Positions 1-7,259 are shown, counted from the stretch's first letter. The stretch: 24,960 nucleotides of DNA from an uncultured Oscillospiraceae bacterium (GCA_958354085.1 CATWUX010000013.1:1-24960); one strand, 5' to 3'. Notes: generated by a model from the letters alone, not told the origin. Program-made: numbers and translations.

Positions 1-43
1 CCCCACTTATTAGATAGTATATCATACTGTCTAACAAATGGGG
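1..43. repeat. 43-bp imperfect palindrome
   Basis: Two 20-base arms (1-20 and 24-43) around a 3-base centre. There are 17 Watson-Crick pairs; the other three positions are T-G or A-C. The outermost five pairs are CCCCA/TGGGG and the centre is AT-rich. No T-run follows on the plus strand. It lies downstream of spo0A and at the window edge, so it could be a terminator for spo0A or for a gene outside the window, or an operator. Confidence 0.5.
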
Positions 44-87
44 TGCAGTTCATTTCGGCAGCTCCCGCTGTTATTTTTTAAGGCTGT

Positions 88-873
88 TCAGCCTATTTTC
101 AATTGTAAGCGGAACTTATCCGAGATCATGGCAATGAATTCGCTGTTTGTCGGTTTTCCGCGCCCGTTATGGATCGTATAACCAAAATACGAATTCAGCA
201 CATCCACATCGCCGCGGTCCCAGGCAACTTCGATGGCATGACGAATCGCACGTTCCACGCGCGAGGAGGTGGTCGCGTGCTTTTTGGCCACCGCCGGATA
301 TAAACGCTTGGTAACGGCATTGATGATCTCTTCGTCTTCGATCGCCATAAGGATGGCATCCCGCAGATATTGATAGCCCTTGATATGCGCCGGCACACCG
401 ATCTGGTGAATGATTTCCGTTACTCGCATCTCCAAACTGTTTCCGTTATTGACGGTCGGCGGCGTTACCGCCGTGCGGCGAATCGGTTCCATGTTCGCTT
501 TCCCGCACAGTGACAAAATGCGCTCGGACATCTCGTCCGCATCAAAGGGCTTGAGAAAATAGTAATCGGCCCCTGCCAATAACGCTTCCCGTTCTAAAGT
601 CGGATTGTCAAAACTGGACATGACCATAAATTGGGGATTTTGTACCAGCCTCTGAGCCTTTACGCCCTTGATAACACCAATCGCATCCAAACGAGGCAGG
701 AAAAAATCCATAATAACTACATCCGGATGAACCTTCGTAATCACTTCGACTAATTGACGTCCGTCTTTCTCCACATTTTCTACGTCTATACCATGCGCAC
801 GCATGACATCTGCACAGGGTTTTCCAAAATGCTCGCTGTTATCGGCTAAAATGACTTTAATCTTCTTTTCCAT
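88..873 (-). CDS. spo0A: Spo0A, master sporulation response regulator
   Basis: DNA-binding response regulator that, when phosphorylated, commits the cell to sporulation. It is 261 aa. The N-terminal receiver (about 1-125) has the acidic pocket at D11, the phosphoacceptor D56 in VVIMDFFLP, and a conserved K in FLKPFD. The C-terminal domain (about 150-261) has the Spo0A recognition-helix region, with the hallmark stretch SSRVERAIRHAIEVAW followed by NSYFGYTI. The start at 873 is preferred over an upstream in-frame ATG at 936. It gives the family length, puts D56 at the same number as in Bacillus subtilis, and has a GGGGG Shine-Dalgarno about 7 bases upstream. The gene follows spoIVB on the same strand, a conserved sporulation neighbourhood. 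Confidence 0.97.
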   Translation of the reverse strand: MEKKIKVILADNSEHFGKPCADVMRAHGIDVENVEKDGRQLVEVITKVHPDVVIMDFFLPRLDAIGVIKGVKAQRLVQNPQFMVMSSFDNPTLEREALLAGADYYFLKPFDADEMSERILSLCGKANMEPIRRTAVTPPTVNNGNSLEMRVTEIIHQIGVPAHIKGYQYLRDAILMAIEDEEIINAVTKRLYPAVAKKHATTSSRVERAIRHAIEVAWDRGDVDVLNSYFGYTIHNGRGKPTNSEFIAMISDKFRLQLKIG

Positions 874-907
874 CGTTGAACCCCCAATACTTTTTGCCGG
901 CACCATA

Positions 908-936
908 AGATTACCATAAATTGGAAAATTTTTCAA
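908..936 (-). promoter_or_regulatory. candidate spo0A promoter
   Basis: On the minus strand TTGAAA (931-936) and TAATCT (908-913) are 17 bases apart, and the start codon lies about 35 bases downstream. The -10 match is weak and no convincing sigma-H promoter was found, so this is tentative. Confidence 0.25.
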
Positions 937-1020
937 TACTCTGGAAATTATTTATTTTGCTTTTTCCGTCATGAAAGCGGGGTTTCGCTAAGAAAATGTA
1001 AGAAACTCCGACATACGAGC

Positions 1021-1053
1021 TGTCGAAAAAGAACGGAAAGCCGGATTTTGACA
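1021..1053. promoter_or_regulatory. candidate Spo0A-binding (0A) boxes upstream of spo0A
   Basis: TGTCGAA at 1021-1027 (plus) is an exact 0A-box core. TGTCAAA at 1047-1053 (minus) is a one-base variant in inverted orientation 19 bases away. Both lie in the 253-base gap between spoIVB and spo0A, where autoregulation of spo0A would be expected. Seven-base motifs can occur by chance. Confidence 0.35.
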
Positions 1054-1126
1054 AGAGAATAGACTTTTTCGATTGCACTTTTACCAAAAAACGTGATAAA
1101 AGTTTGGATACCTGCCGAATTTGGGA

Positions 1127-2362
1127 TTATGCCGCGGGTTTTTCCAGCTGTTCAGCTAAAGAATCCGCTGTTTTCAGCATATTTTCCGCGAAAATGGCGA
1201 ATCCTTTTGTCGGATCATTGACAAAAACGTGCGTCACAGCGCCGACCAGCCGCCCATCCTGCAGGATCGGCGAACCGCTCATCCCCTGTACAATGCCGCC
1301 GGTTTTTTCCAGAAGAGTTTTATCCGTGATCACAATGACCATGTTGCGCGTCGGTGAAGAATCGTTATAGCGCACCTGATCGATCCGAATCGTAAAAGTT
1401 TGCGGGGTCACACCGTCAATCGTGGTGATAATCTGTGCCTCGCCGGTATGCACCTGCTGTTTCATTGCCACCGGAATCGCCGGATTGCTGACCGGAACAC
1501 GGGAAAGCCGGCCATACACGCCCGTTTCGCAATTGATATGCAAATTTCCCAGCAAGCCTTCCTCAAAGCCGCCGCGCAATTCGCCCGGATCGCCGCTGAT
1601 ACCGGGTTCCACGCTGTAAATCCGCGCAGGCACAATTTCGCCGGAAGCAATGGGTAAAATTTCGCCGGTATCCACGTCACAGACCGCATGCCCAAGGCCG
1701 CCGAATACTTGCTCCTGCGCGTCATAAAAGGTCATCGTCCCGATTCCGGCCGAGCTGTCCCGTACCCATAAACCCGCTTTATACCGACTTTCGTTCACCG
1801 ACTTTGCCGGCACAAAGGATACGGTAAAAGAGAGATTATCCCGCCGGATAACGAAGTGCATGGTTTTTCCGCCCGATTTTTCCACATGCGACGCCACTTC
1901 CTCCGTGCGATTGACTTTTTCTCCGTCTATGCTTTCGATCACATCGCCCACCTTAATTCCCGCGCTGCGCGCCGGATTGTAAGGGCCGTTTGCGGTATCC
2001 ACATCCGACATACCCACGACCAGCACACCGTCGGTAAACATCTTGATACCGAATGGTGTGCCGCAGGGCACCACCACCGGCGTATCCACCACCTTGACCG
2101 CGATGCTCTTGACCGGGAACAAGCCGAACAGACGCAGGGAGGCGGAATACGTGCTGCCGGCTTGCAGCGCGGACACCTGCACCGACGAACCCTCGGCTGT
2201 TTTTTGATCCGTTACGGAAACAGCGCCGTTGAGCGCCAAAGCGGACCCCTCCGCCACCCAGAACTGTTCCGGCATCGTACTGGATAAGCGCGCCACCGCC
2301 GTCAACACCAGCGCGCACATCACGGTCAGAACCAGACAGCTTTTTTGAATCACCCTTTTCAT
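1127..2362 (-). CDS. spoIVB: SpoIVB, sporulation signalling serine peptidase (S55)
   Basis: Forespore-secreted serine protease that, in the known pathway, cleaves SpoIVFA to trigger pro-sigma-K processing in the mother cell. With the start at 2362 it is 411 aa, close to the family length. It has an N-terminal signal/anchor segment (about 5-25), a PDZ domain (about 110-190, containing GIKVGDVIESIDGEKV) and the S55 peptidase domain. The catalytic triad is recognisable as H225 (GLGHAVCD), D347 (VITDKTL) and S362 (GMSGSP); the Asp-Ser spacing of 15 equals that in B. subtilis. An in-frame ATG at 2422 would add 20 non-hydrophobic residues; the 2362 start has GGAGAAATGGGG just upstream. spo0A lies 253 bases downstream. 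Confidence 0.95.
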   Translation of the reverse strand: MKRVIQKSCLVLTVMCALVLTAVARLSSTMPEQFWVAEGSALALNGAVSVTDQKTAEGSSVQVSALQAGSTYSASLRLFGLFPVKSIAVKVVDTPVVVPCGTPFGIKMFTDGVLVVGMSDVDTANGPYNPARSAGIKVGDVIESIDGEKVNRTEEVASHVEKSGGKTMHFVIRRDNLSFTVSFVPAKSVNESRYKAGLWVRDSSAGIGTMTFYDAQEQVFGGLGHAVCDVDTGEILPIASGEIVPARIYSVEPGISGDPGELRGGFEEGLLGNLHINCETGVYGRLSRVPVSNPAIPVAMKQQVHTGEAQIITTIDGVTPQTFTIRIDQVRYNDSSPTRNMVIVITDKTLLEKTGGIVQGMSGSPILQDGRLVGAVTHVFVNDPTKGFAIFAENMLKTADSLAEQLEKPAA

Positions 2363-2559
2363 AAAGCCCCATTTCTCCGCAGCTCTTTTATTTGTTTTAA
2401 AAAATCCGTTTGCTGCGGCCAACCGATTTTTTGAAATTTTTATGCGGTTAAAAAGAAACCGTTATTACTTTTCCACTCGCTAAAAAAACTATTTACCCAT
2501 CTTTTTTTTCTCACAATATAGTTTATGGATGCGTTTCCATGGAAATTTTTTTGAATTTC
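2363..2559. other. intergenic region between divergent spoIVB and the SLOG gene
   Basis: AT-rich region with no credible gene. It holds a perfect 12-bp palindrome TTTCCATGGAAA (2534-2545) and an overlapping GAAATT-N6-AATTTC dyad (2542-2559), both just upstream of the SLOG promoter. No convincing sigma-F or sigma-G promoter for spoIVB was identified by eye. Confidence 0.4.
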
Positions 2560-2589
2560 TTGTGGTTTTTCAAAAAAATATGCTATACT
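2560..2589 (+). promoter_or_regulatory. sigma-A-type promoter of the SLOG gene
   Basis: TTGTGG (2560-2565), an 18-base spacer, then TATACT (2584-2589) preceded by TG one base before the hexamer (extended -10). The gene start is about 100 bases downstream. The leader has a TGTCCG/CGGACA hairpin (2649-2678) ending immediately before the Shine-Dalgarno. Confidence 0.5.
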
Positions 2590-2689
2590 GAATTTAAAAT
2601 CTATGTTCGGAGCTGCGGGCAAACGCACGATTCCTTTATTGTATGTATTGTCCGCGAAAAAATTCAAAAAATCGGACAGGAGGGGCTTT

Positions 2690-3058
2690 ATGAAAATTGC
2701 GGTCATCGGCAGCCGTCACGCCTCCGGACGTACAGCCGCACAGATTCTCAAAGAGCTGCCCGCTTATACCTCCGAAATCGTCAGCGGCGGCGCCGCCGGT
2801 ACGGATACCGCTGCGGAACAAGTCGCCCTTATTCTTTCTTTGCCGATAAAAATTTTTTATCCGGATTATGCGCGCTACGGCAAAGCGGCGCCGCTTATGC
2901 GCAATCTGGAAATCATCGATTATGCAGATGAGGTGCTGGCGTTCTGGGACGGCTCCTCCCGCGGCACACAGCACGTCATCGCGCAATGTATCCGAAAAGG
3001 AAAACCGGTGCGCATCGTTCCGCTCGATCTGGGAAAGGAGACGCATCCGCTGCCGTAA
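2690..3058 (+). CDS. SLOG-family (DUF2493/YpsA-like) protein
   Basis: A 122-aa single-domain protein with a Rossmann-like SLOG fold signature. It has an N-terminal strand ending in the nucleotide-loop residues IGSRHASG, then SGGAAGTDTAAE, then PDYARYGKAAPLMRN, and a C-terminal segment containing FWDGSSRGTQHVI. SLOG proteins bind nucleotide-derived ligands; the substrate here is unknown. The start at 2690 is set by a strong Shine-Dalgarno (ACAGGAGGGG) seven bases upstream. Starting at the ATG at 2603 would add 29 residues that do not resemble the domain. The gene stands alone, convergent with amt and divergent from spoIVB. Confidence 0.85.
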   Translation: MKIAVIGSRHASGRTAAQILKELPAYTSEIVSGGAAGTDTAAEQVALILSLPIKIFYPDYARYGKAAPLMRNLEIIDYADEVLAFWDGSSRGTQHVIAQCIRKGKPVRIVPLDLGKETHPLP

Positions 3059-3104
3059 ATGAACAATAGCCTCTCCCTTATAAAAGGGAGAGGCCATTGT
3101 TCAT
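3059..3104. terminator. bidirectional terminator between the SLOG gene and amt
   Basis: Two 21-base arms (3059-3079 and 3084-3104) with a single A-C mismatch and a four-base centre. The GC-rich core is GCCTCTCCC/GGGAGAGGC. It starts directly after the SLOG stop codon and ends 37 bases before the amt stop on the other strand. U-tracts are weak on both sides. Confidence 0.75.
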
Positions 3105-3141
3105 TTACTTGTGTATTGATCGCTTTTTACATTTTCCGATG

Positions 3142-4851
3142 TTATTCGACATCCTGCAAAGCGGCAAAGTCTTCCTCACCGGTGCGCACCTTGACGACGC
3201 GCTCGACGGCGTAAACAAAGATCTTGCCGTCGCCTATATGTCCGGTATAAAGGGTTTGCTTAGCGGTGTCGATCACCTTCTGCACCGGGATCTTGCTGAC
3301 AACGACCTCAACCTGCACCTTGGGCAACAGCGTCGCGTCCATTTCCACGCCGCGGTATTTCTCTCCGGCGCCCTTCTGCAAGCCCATGCCCATGACCTGT
3401 GTAACGGTCATGCCGGTCACGCCAATCGCATTCATCGCGTTTTTCAGGCTCTCCAGCATCGCCAGCTTCACGATCATAACGACCTTATGCATACCGGTAT
3501 TCAAATCAGCGGCACGCACAACCGGTACAGACGCGTCGACCTGCGCCGGCGTTGCCTTGTCAATATCGCTCTCGCCCAAATCCGTATTTTCGTTCACGGA
3601 CAGCTCCGCATAGGTGGCATCCTGCACGACAAAGCCGGAATAGGCCGAGGCCAAACCATGCTCGTGCAAATCCAAGCCTTCGATCTCCACATTTTGCGGT
3701 ACGCGCAGGCCGATTGTCTTATCGATGATTTTAAAGACGATAAACATGACCACCAAAACATAAGCCGCCACACTGACAACGCCGAGCGCCTGAACGCCGA
3801 GCAACTTGAAACCGCCGCCGTAGAACAAACCGGTATCCGTGGCAAACAAGCCAACCGCCAATGTTCCCCACGCGCCGTTTAAGCAGTGGACCGTCACCGC
3901 GCCGACCGGGTCGTCGATCTTGGCCACTTTATCGAAAAATTCCACACCGAATACGCACAGGACGCCGGACACGACACCGATTACCGCGGCTGCCCACGGC
4001 TCAACGGTATCACAACCCGCAGTGATGGCGACAAGGCCGGCCAAAGCCGCGTTAAAGGTCAGCGAAACATCAGGTTTCTTATAACGGATCCACGTGATGA
4101 TCATGGTCACAACGGTTGCTACCGCGGCAGCCAGATTCGTGTTAAAGAAGATCAAGCCGGCACTGTTCATTGTGTCGTCGCCGGTCATCGAAATGGTGGA
4201 ACCGCCGTTAAAGCCGAACCAGCAGAACCAGAGGATAAAGACGCCCAACGCCATCGCGGTCAGGTTGTGGCCCGGAATAGCGCGCGGCTTTCCGTCCTTG
4301 CCGTATTTTCCGATACGCGGGCCAAGCATCGCGGCGCCCAGCATCGCAATTACGCCACCGACAAAGTGCACCGCCGTGGAACCGGCAAAATCATGGAATC
4401 CGAGACTGGACAGCCAGCCGCCGCCCCAGATCCAGTGACCGCTGATCGGATACACAACCAAGCTGATAGCGGCGGAATAAAGACAATACGCTTTGAAATT
4501 CGTACGTTCCGCCATTGCACCGGACACGATCGTCGCGGCGGTCGCGCAAAAGACAGTTTGGAAAATTGCAAACACCCAGATGGGCAGCCCGTTTCCAAGG
4601 AATGAATAATCACCGAGAATCAGCGGATCAAAACCGCCGATCAACGGGCCTGTTCCGGCAAACATCAGGCCGAACCCGACCAACCAGAAGCAAGGCGTAC
4701 CGATACAAAAATCCATCATATTTTTCATGAGGATATTGCCGGTGTTTTTGGCGCGGGTCAGTCCCGCTTCACACAGCGCAAACCCAGCCTGCATAAAGAA
4801 GACCAGTGCTGCTCCCACCAATGTCCACAATACATCAGCAGAATTGTACAT
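3142..4851 (-). CDS. amt: ammonium transporter fused to a PII (GlnK) domain
   Basis: A 569-aa membrane protein. Residues 1 to about 415 are an Amt/Rh-type channel with an N-out start, eleven expected membrane spans, and the two pore histidines in FHDFAGSTAVHF and VTVHCLNGAWGT. After an acidic linker (about 416-453), residues 454-569 are a complete PII domain, with VTGMTVTQV, T-loop EKYRGVEMDATLLPKV, and B-/C-loop TGHIGDGKIFV with VRTGEE. Position 51 of the PII domain, the uridylylated Tyr in enteric GlnB/GlnK, is Met. PII normally plugs Amt when 2-oxoglutarate is low; here the regulator is tethered. The start at 4851 has GGAGG eight bases upstream; an ATG 60 bases earlier lies within the terminator arm. 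It follows glnN and is preceded by an attenuator. Confidence 0.95.
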   Translation of the reverse strand: MYNSADVLWTLVGAALVFFMQAGFALCEAGLTRAKNTGNILMKNMMDFCIGTPCFWLVGFGLMFAGTGPLIGGFDPLILGDYSFLGNGLPIWVFAIFQTVFCATAATIVSGAMAERTNFKAYCLYSAAISLVVYPISGHWIWGGGWLSSLGFHDFAGSTAVHFVGGVIAMLGAAMLGPRIGKYGKDGKPRAIPGHNLTAMALGVFILWFCWFGFNGGSTISMTGDDTMNSAGLIFFNTNLAAAVATVVTMIITWIRYKKPDVSLTFNAALAGLVAITAGCDTVEPWAAAVIGVVSGVLCVFGVEFFDKVAKIDDPVGAVTVHCLNGAWGTLAVGLFATDTGLFYGGGFKLLGVQALGVVSVAAYVLVVMFIVFKIIDKTIGLRVPQNVEIEGLDLHEHGLASAYSGFVVQDATYAELSVNENTDLGESDIDKATPAQVDASVPVVRAADLNTGMHKVVMIVKLAMLESLKNAMNAIGVTGMTVTQVMGMGLQKGAGEKYRGVEMDATLLPKVQVEVVVSKIPVQKVIDTAKQTLYTGHIGDGKIFVYAVERVVKVRTGEEDFAALQDVE

Positions 4852-4867
4852 AACGATAACCTCCTCT

Positions 4868-4909
4868 AAAAAATCGGCGTGTACTCCGTTTATTTTCGGA
4901 GTACACGCC
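4868..4909 (-). terminator. intrinsic terminator in the amt leader (attenuator)
   Basis: On the minus strand, the 13-bp perfect stem GGCGTGTACTCCG / CGGAGTACACGCC (4897-4909 and 4876-4888) has an 8-base loop and is followed by GATTTTTT (T-run 4868-4873). The T-run ends four bases before the amt Shine-Dalgarno GGAGG (4860-4864). It terminates glnN transcription and controls entry into amt. Its 5' arm overlaps the hexaloop hairpin at 4901-4918. Confidence 0.88.
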
Positions 4910-4918
4910 ATTGTGTAC
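4901..4918 (-). promoter_or_regulatory. ANTAR-type hexaloop antiterminator hairpin, amt leader
   Basis: Minus-strand GTACAC-AATGGC-GTGTAC: a 6-bp perfect stem with a six-base loop having A at position 1 and G at position 4, the signature of ANTAR-binding hairpins. Its 3' strand GTGTAC and loop bases GGC are the 5' arm of the terminator, so the two structures exclude each other. No strong promoter was seen between the glnN stop and this hairpin, so it probably governs read-through from glnN. Confidence 0.75.
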
Positions 4919-4943
4919 GTTTATATAAGCTGTGCCGGTCGAA

Positions 4944-7034
4944 TCAGACGCTGAACAACAGCGCGCCGTAGGTCGGATACGGCCAGTATTTCTCACCGAC
5001 CAAGCTTTCCATCTCATCGGCGACCGCCCGCAGCTCCTGCATGGCGGTAAACACGCTTTCGCGGTAGAACATCGCGGCCTCGGCGGCGTCCGTCTTGTTT
5101 TTAGCCTCCAGCAGCGTCTTATCCAGCTCATCCGCTTTCTTGTACAGGCAATTGCACAACGCGGACAGCCGCGATACCAGCGCCGTTTCGCTCTCACACG
5201 TCAGCTGCGGACACAGGGATTTTGCCGCCAACGCCGTCTCACTCAACCGTTTGATATAGGTATAAGCGGCGGGCAAAATATCCTTCTTCACCATGTCCAC
5301 CATGGTCAGTGCCTCAATGGACAGCACCTTGCCGTAATTCTCCAGCAAGATCTCGCAGCGGGAACGTACCTCGGTTTCGGTGAAAATATGGTGCTTGACG
5401 AACAGGTTGATGTTCTTCGGATCGCAGAAATGCGGAAGTGCTTCCGCGGTGGAATGCAGATTCGGCAAACCGCGTTTCTCCGCTTCGACCAGCCACGCCT
5501 CGTCATAACCGTTGCCGTTAAAGATGATGCGCTTATGCTCCTTGATGGTGGTTTTAATCAGCGTATTCAGCGCACTCTGGAAGTCAGGCGCCTGCTCCAA
5601 AACATCCGCAAACTGATCCAGCTCTTCGGCAACGATGGTATTGAGCACGATGTTCGGGCCGGAGATGGACAGCGTCGAGCCGAGCATCCGGAACTCGAAT
5701 TTGTTGCCCGTGAACGCGAACGGCGAGGTGCGGTTGCGGTCGGTGGTGTCCTTGGGGAAATGCGGCAGCACATCCACGCCCACCTGCATCTCGCCGGCTT
5801 CGTGGCCGTTATACGGCACACCGGATTCAATGGCCTCCAGAATACCGGTCAGCTCATCGCCGAGGAACATGGACACAACCGCCGGCGGCGCTTCGTTCGC
5901 GCCCAGACGGTGATCATTGCCCGCCGTCGCTACGGAAATACGCAGCAGATCCGCGTATTCATCCACCGCCTTGATGACCGCGGTCAGGAACAGCAAAAAC
6001 TGCGCGTTCTCCGACGGCGTTTTGCCCGGATCCAGCAGATTGACGCCGGTGTTGGTGGAAATCGACCAGTTGTTGTGCTTACCGGAGCCGTTGACGCCGG
6101 CAAAGGGCTTTTCATGCAGCAGGCAGGCCAGCCCGTGACGGTCCGCGACTTTTTTCATCAGCTCCATTGTCAGCTGGTTGTGGTCGGTCGCGATATTGGT
6201 GTTGCTGAAAATCGGCGCCAGCTCATGCTGCGCGGGCGCGACCTCATTATGTTCGGTCTTGGCAAGAATGCCCAGCTTCCACAGCTCCTGATCCAGATCC
6301 GCCATAAACGCCGCCACGCGGGGCTTAATCGAACCGAAATAGTGATCCTCCAGTTCCTGGCCTTTCGGCGGCTTTGCACCGAACAGCGTCCGGCCGGTGT
6401 AAACCAGATCCTTCCGCTGTGCCCACAAGGCCTTATCCACCAGGAAATATTCCTGCTCCGGGCCGACCGTTGTCGTCACGCGCGTTACGTCGGTATTGCC
6501 GAACAGCCGCAGAATACGCAGTGCAGCGCGGTTGATCGTTTCCATCGAGCGCAGCAACGGCGTTTTTTTGTCCAGCGCCTCGCCGGTATAGGAGCAGAAA
6601 GCCGTGGGGATGCACAAAACGCCTTCCTTTATAAAGGCATAAGAGGTGGGATCCCATGCTGTATAACCGCGCGCCTCAAATGTGGCACGCAGGCCGCCGG
6701 ACGGGAACGAGGAGGCATCCGGTTCGCCCTTGATCAGCTCTTTGCCGGAAAATTCCATAATGACTTCGCTGTCGCCCGACGGGGAGATGAAGCTGTCGTG
6801 CTTTTCCGCTGTGATGCCGGTCATCGGCTGGAACCAGTGCGTAAAGTGCGTAGCACCTTTTTCCACAGCCCAGTCCTTCATGGCGTTCGCCACCACGTTG
6901 GCAACGGAGATGTCGAGAGCCTTGCCCTCCTGAATCGTTTTCTTGAGCGCCTTGTAGGTTTCCTTCGGAAGCCGCTCTTTCATGATCGTGTCGTTGAATA
7001 CCATGCTGCCAAATGTCTCGGGTACACTGCTCAT
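4944..7034 (-). CDS. glnN: glutamine synthetase type III
   Basis: ATP-dependent glutamine synthesis from glutamate and ammonium. At 696 aa it has the length of GS-III (about 700), much longer than GS-I. Family features include FTHWFQPMTG near the N-terminus, FNDTIMKERLP, TTVGPEQEYFLVD (metal-binding Glu), NEVAPAQHELAP, KPFAGVNGSGKHNNWS (glutamate/ATP site) and GANEAPPAVVS. The start at 7034 gives MSSVPETFGSM and has AAAGGAG upstream; in-frame starts further upstream run through the terminator of the leader and are rejected. It is transcribed from a strong promoter with an attenuator and is followed by amt. It is divergent from the glutamate synthase operon. Confidence 0.96.
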   Translation of the reverse strand: MSSVPETFGSMVFNDTIMKERLPKETYKALKKTIQEGKALDISVANVVANAMKDWAVEKGATHFTHWFQPMTGITAEKHDSFISPSGDSEVIMEFSGKELIKGEPDASSFPSGGLRATFEARGYTAWDPTSYAFIKEGVLCIPTAFCSYTGEALDKKTPLLRSMETINRAALRILRLFGNTDVTRVTTTVGPEQEYFLVDKALWAQRKDLVYTGRTLFGAKPPKGQELEDHYFGSIKPRVAAFMADLDQELWKLGILAKTEHNEVAPAQHELAPIFSNTNIATDHNQLTMELMKKVADRHGLACLLHEKPFAGVNGSGKHNNWSISTNTGVNLLDPGKTPSENAQFLLFLTAVIKAVDEYADLLRISVATAGNDHRLGANEAPPAVVSMFLGDELTGILEAIESGVPYNGHEAGEMQVGVDVLPHFPKDTTDRNRTSPFAFTGNKFEFRMLGSTLSISGPNIVLNTIVAEELDQFADVLEQAPDFQSALNTLIKTTIKEHKRIIFNGNGYDEAWLVEAEKRGLPNLHSTAEALPHFCDPKNINLFVKHHIFTETEVRSRCEILLENYGKVLSIEALTMVDMVKKDILPAAYTYIKRLSETALAAKSLCPQLTCESETALVSRLSALCNCLYKKADELDKTLLEAKNKTDAAEAAMFYRESVFTAMQELRAVADEMESLVGEKYWPYPTYGALLFSV

Positions 7035-7054
7035 AACACACAACTCCTTTTGTC

Positions 7055-7103
7055 TAAAAAAAGAAAAGCGCTCACAGATGGTTTCCCATCCGCAAGCGCC
7101 TTT
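7055..7103 (-). terminator. intrinsic terminator in the glnN leader (attenuator)
   Basis: On the minus strand an 18-bp stem (7086-7103 with 7064-7081, four G-U pairs) is capped by the tetraloop GAAA. It is followed by a T-rich run of about ten bases (TTTTCTTTTTTT, part of it in the stem). It lies between the glnN promoter and start codon, so it must be overcome for expression. The 5' arm begins at base 1 of the AAAGGC hexaloop. Confidence 0.9.
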
Positions 7104-7110
7104 GCTTTGC
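7092..7110 (-). promoter_or_regulatory. ANTAR-type hexaloop antiterminator hairpin, glnN leader
   Basis: Minus-strand AAGC-AAAGGC-GCTT, extended by GC/GC across one bulged A, with a six-base loop carrying A1 and G4. The loop and 3' strand are shared with the 5' arm of the terminator at 7064-7103. The hairpin begins nine bases after the -10 element, so it would form the extreme 5' end of the transcript. Confidence 0.72.
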
Positions 7111-7118
7111 ATGTTCAC

Positions 7119-7147
7119 AGTATACGCCCTGTGTCGGAAAATGTCAA
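7119..7147 (-). promoter_or_regulatory. sigma-A promoter of glnN
   Basis: Minus strand: TTGACA (7142-7147), 17-base spacer, TATACT (7119-7124). The -35 is a perfect match, the -10 is one base off and the spacing is optimal. Transcription should start near 7112. Confidence 0.87.
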
Positions 7148-7151
7148 CCCC

Positions 7152-7185
7152 ATTTTGCAAGTTTTTACATTTTAAATTGCAAAAT
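7152..7185. promoter_or_regulatory. 9-bp dyad upstream of the glnN promoter
   Basis: ATTTTGCAA (7152-7160) and TTGCAAAAT (7177-7185) form a perfect inverted repeat with a 16-base gap, immediately upstream of the glnN -35 element. It resembles an operator or activator site for a dimeric regulator. It does not match the GlnR/TnrA consensus TGTNA-N7-TNACA. Confidence 0.45.
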
Positions 7186-7259
7186 ATTTGAATTGATCCT
7201 TAAATATGGTTGATTTTTACAATATTACGATTTTTTCATTGTTTCTTCGTGCAAATCCA

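Noticed and set aside
71..94. AGGCTG/CAGCCT hairpin at the spo0A stop as an intrinsic terminator
   Set aside because: On the spo0A strand it is followed by A-rich sequence rather than a T-run, and it overlaps the coding end.
1077..1103. ACTTTTA/TAAAAGT repeat as the spoIVB terminator
   Set aside because: A short AT-only stem with no T-tract; not convincing.
4919..4943. Sigma-54 promoter (GGCAC...) before amt
   Set aside because: The -12 GC is absent at the right distance and the -24 is incomplete.
4919..4980. Candidate P1 hairpins upstream of the amt hexaloop (CGCTG-TTGTT-CAGCG; GTC-TGATTC-GAC)
   Set aside because: The loops have the wrong length or lack A1/G4, so they do not qualify as ANTAR P1.
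7035..7160. N-terminal extension of glnN (42 codons, in frame through the leader)
   Set aside because: It would be encoded by promoter, hexaloop and terminator sequence and has no GS-III homology; the 7034 start has the Shine-Dalgarno.
4932..7175. A 747-codon open frame on the plus strand opposite glnN
   Set aside because: It is an antisense shadow of a certain GS-III gene, with a Gln/Arg/His-rich composition and no recognisable domain. GC-rich third positions keep the opposite frame open.
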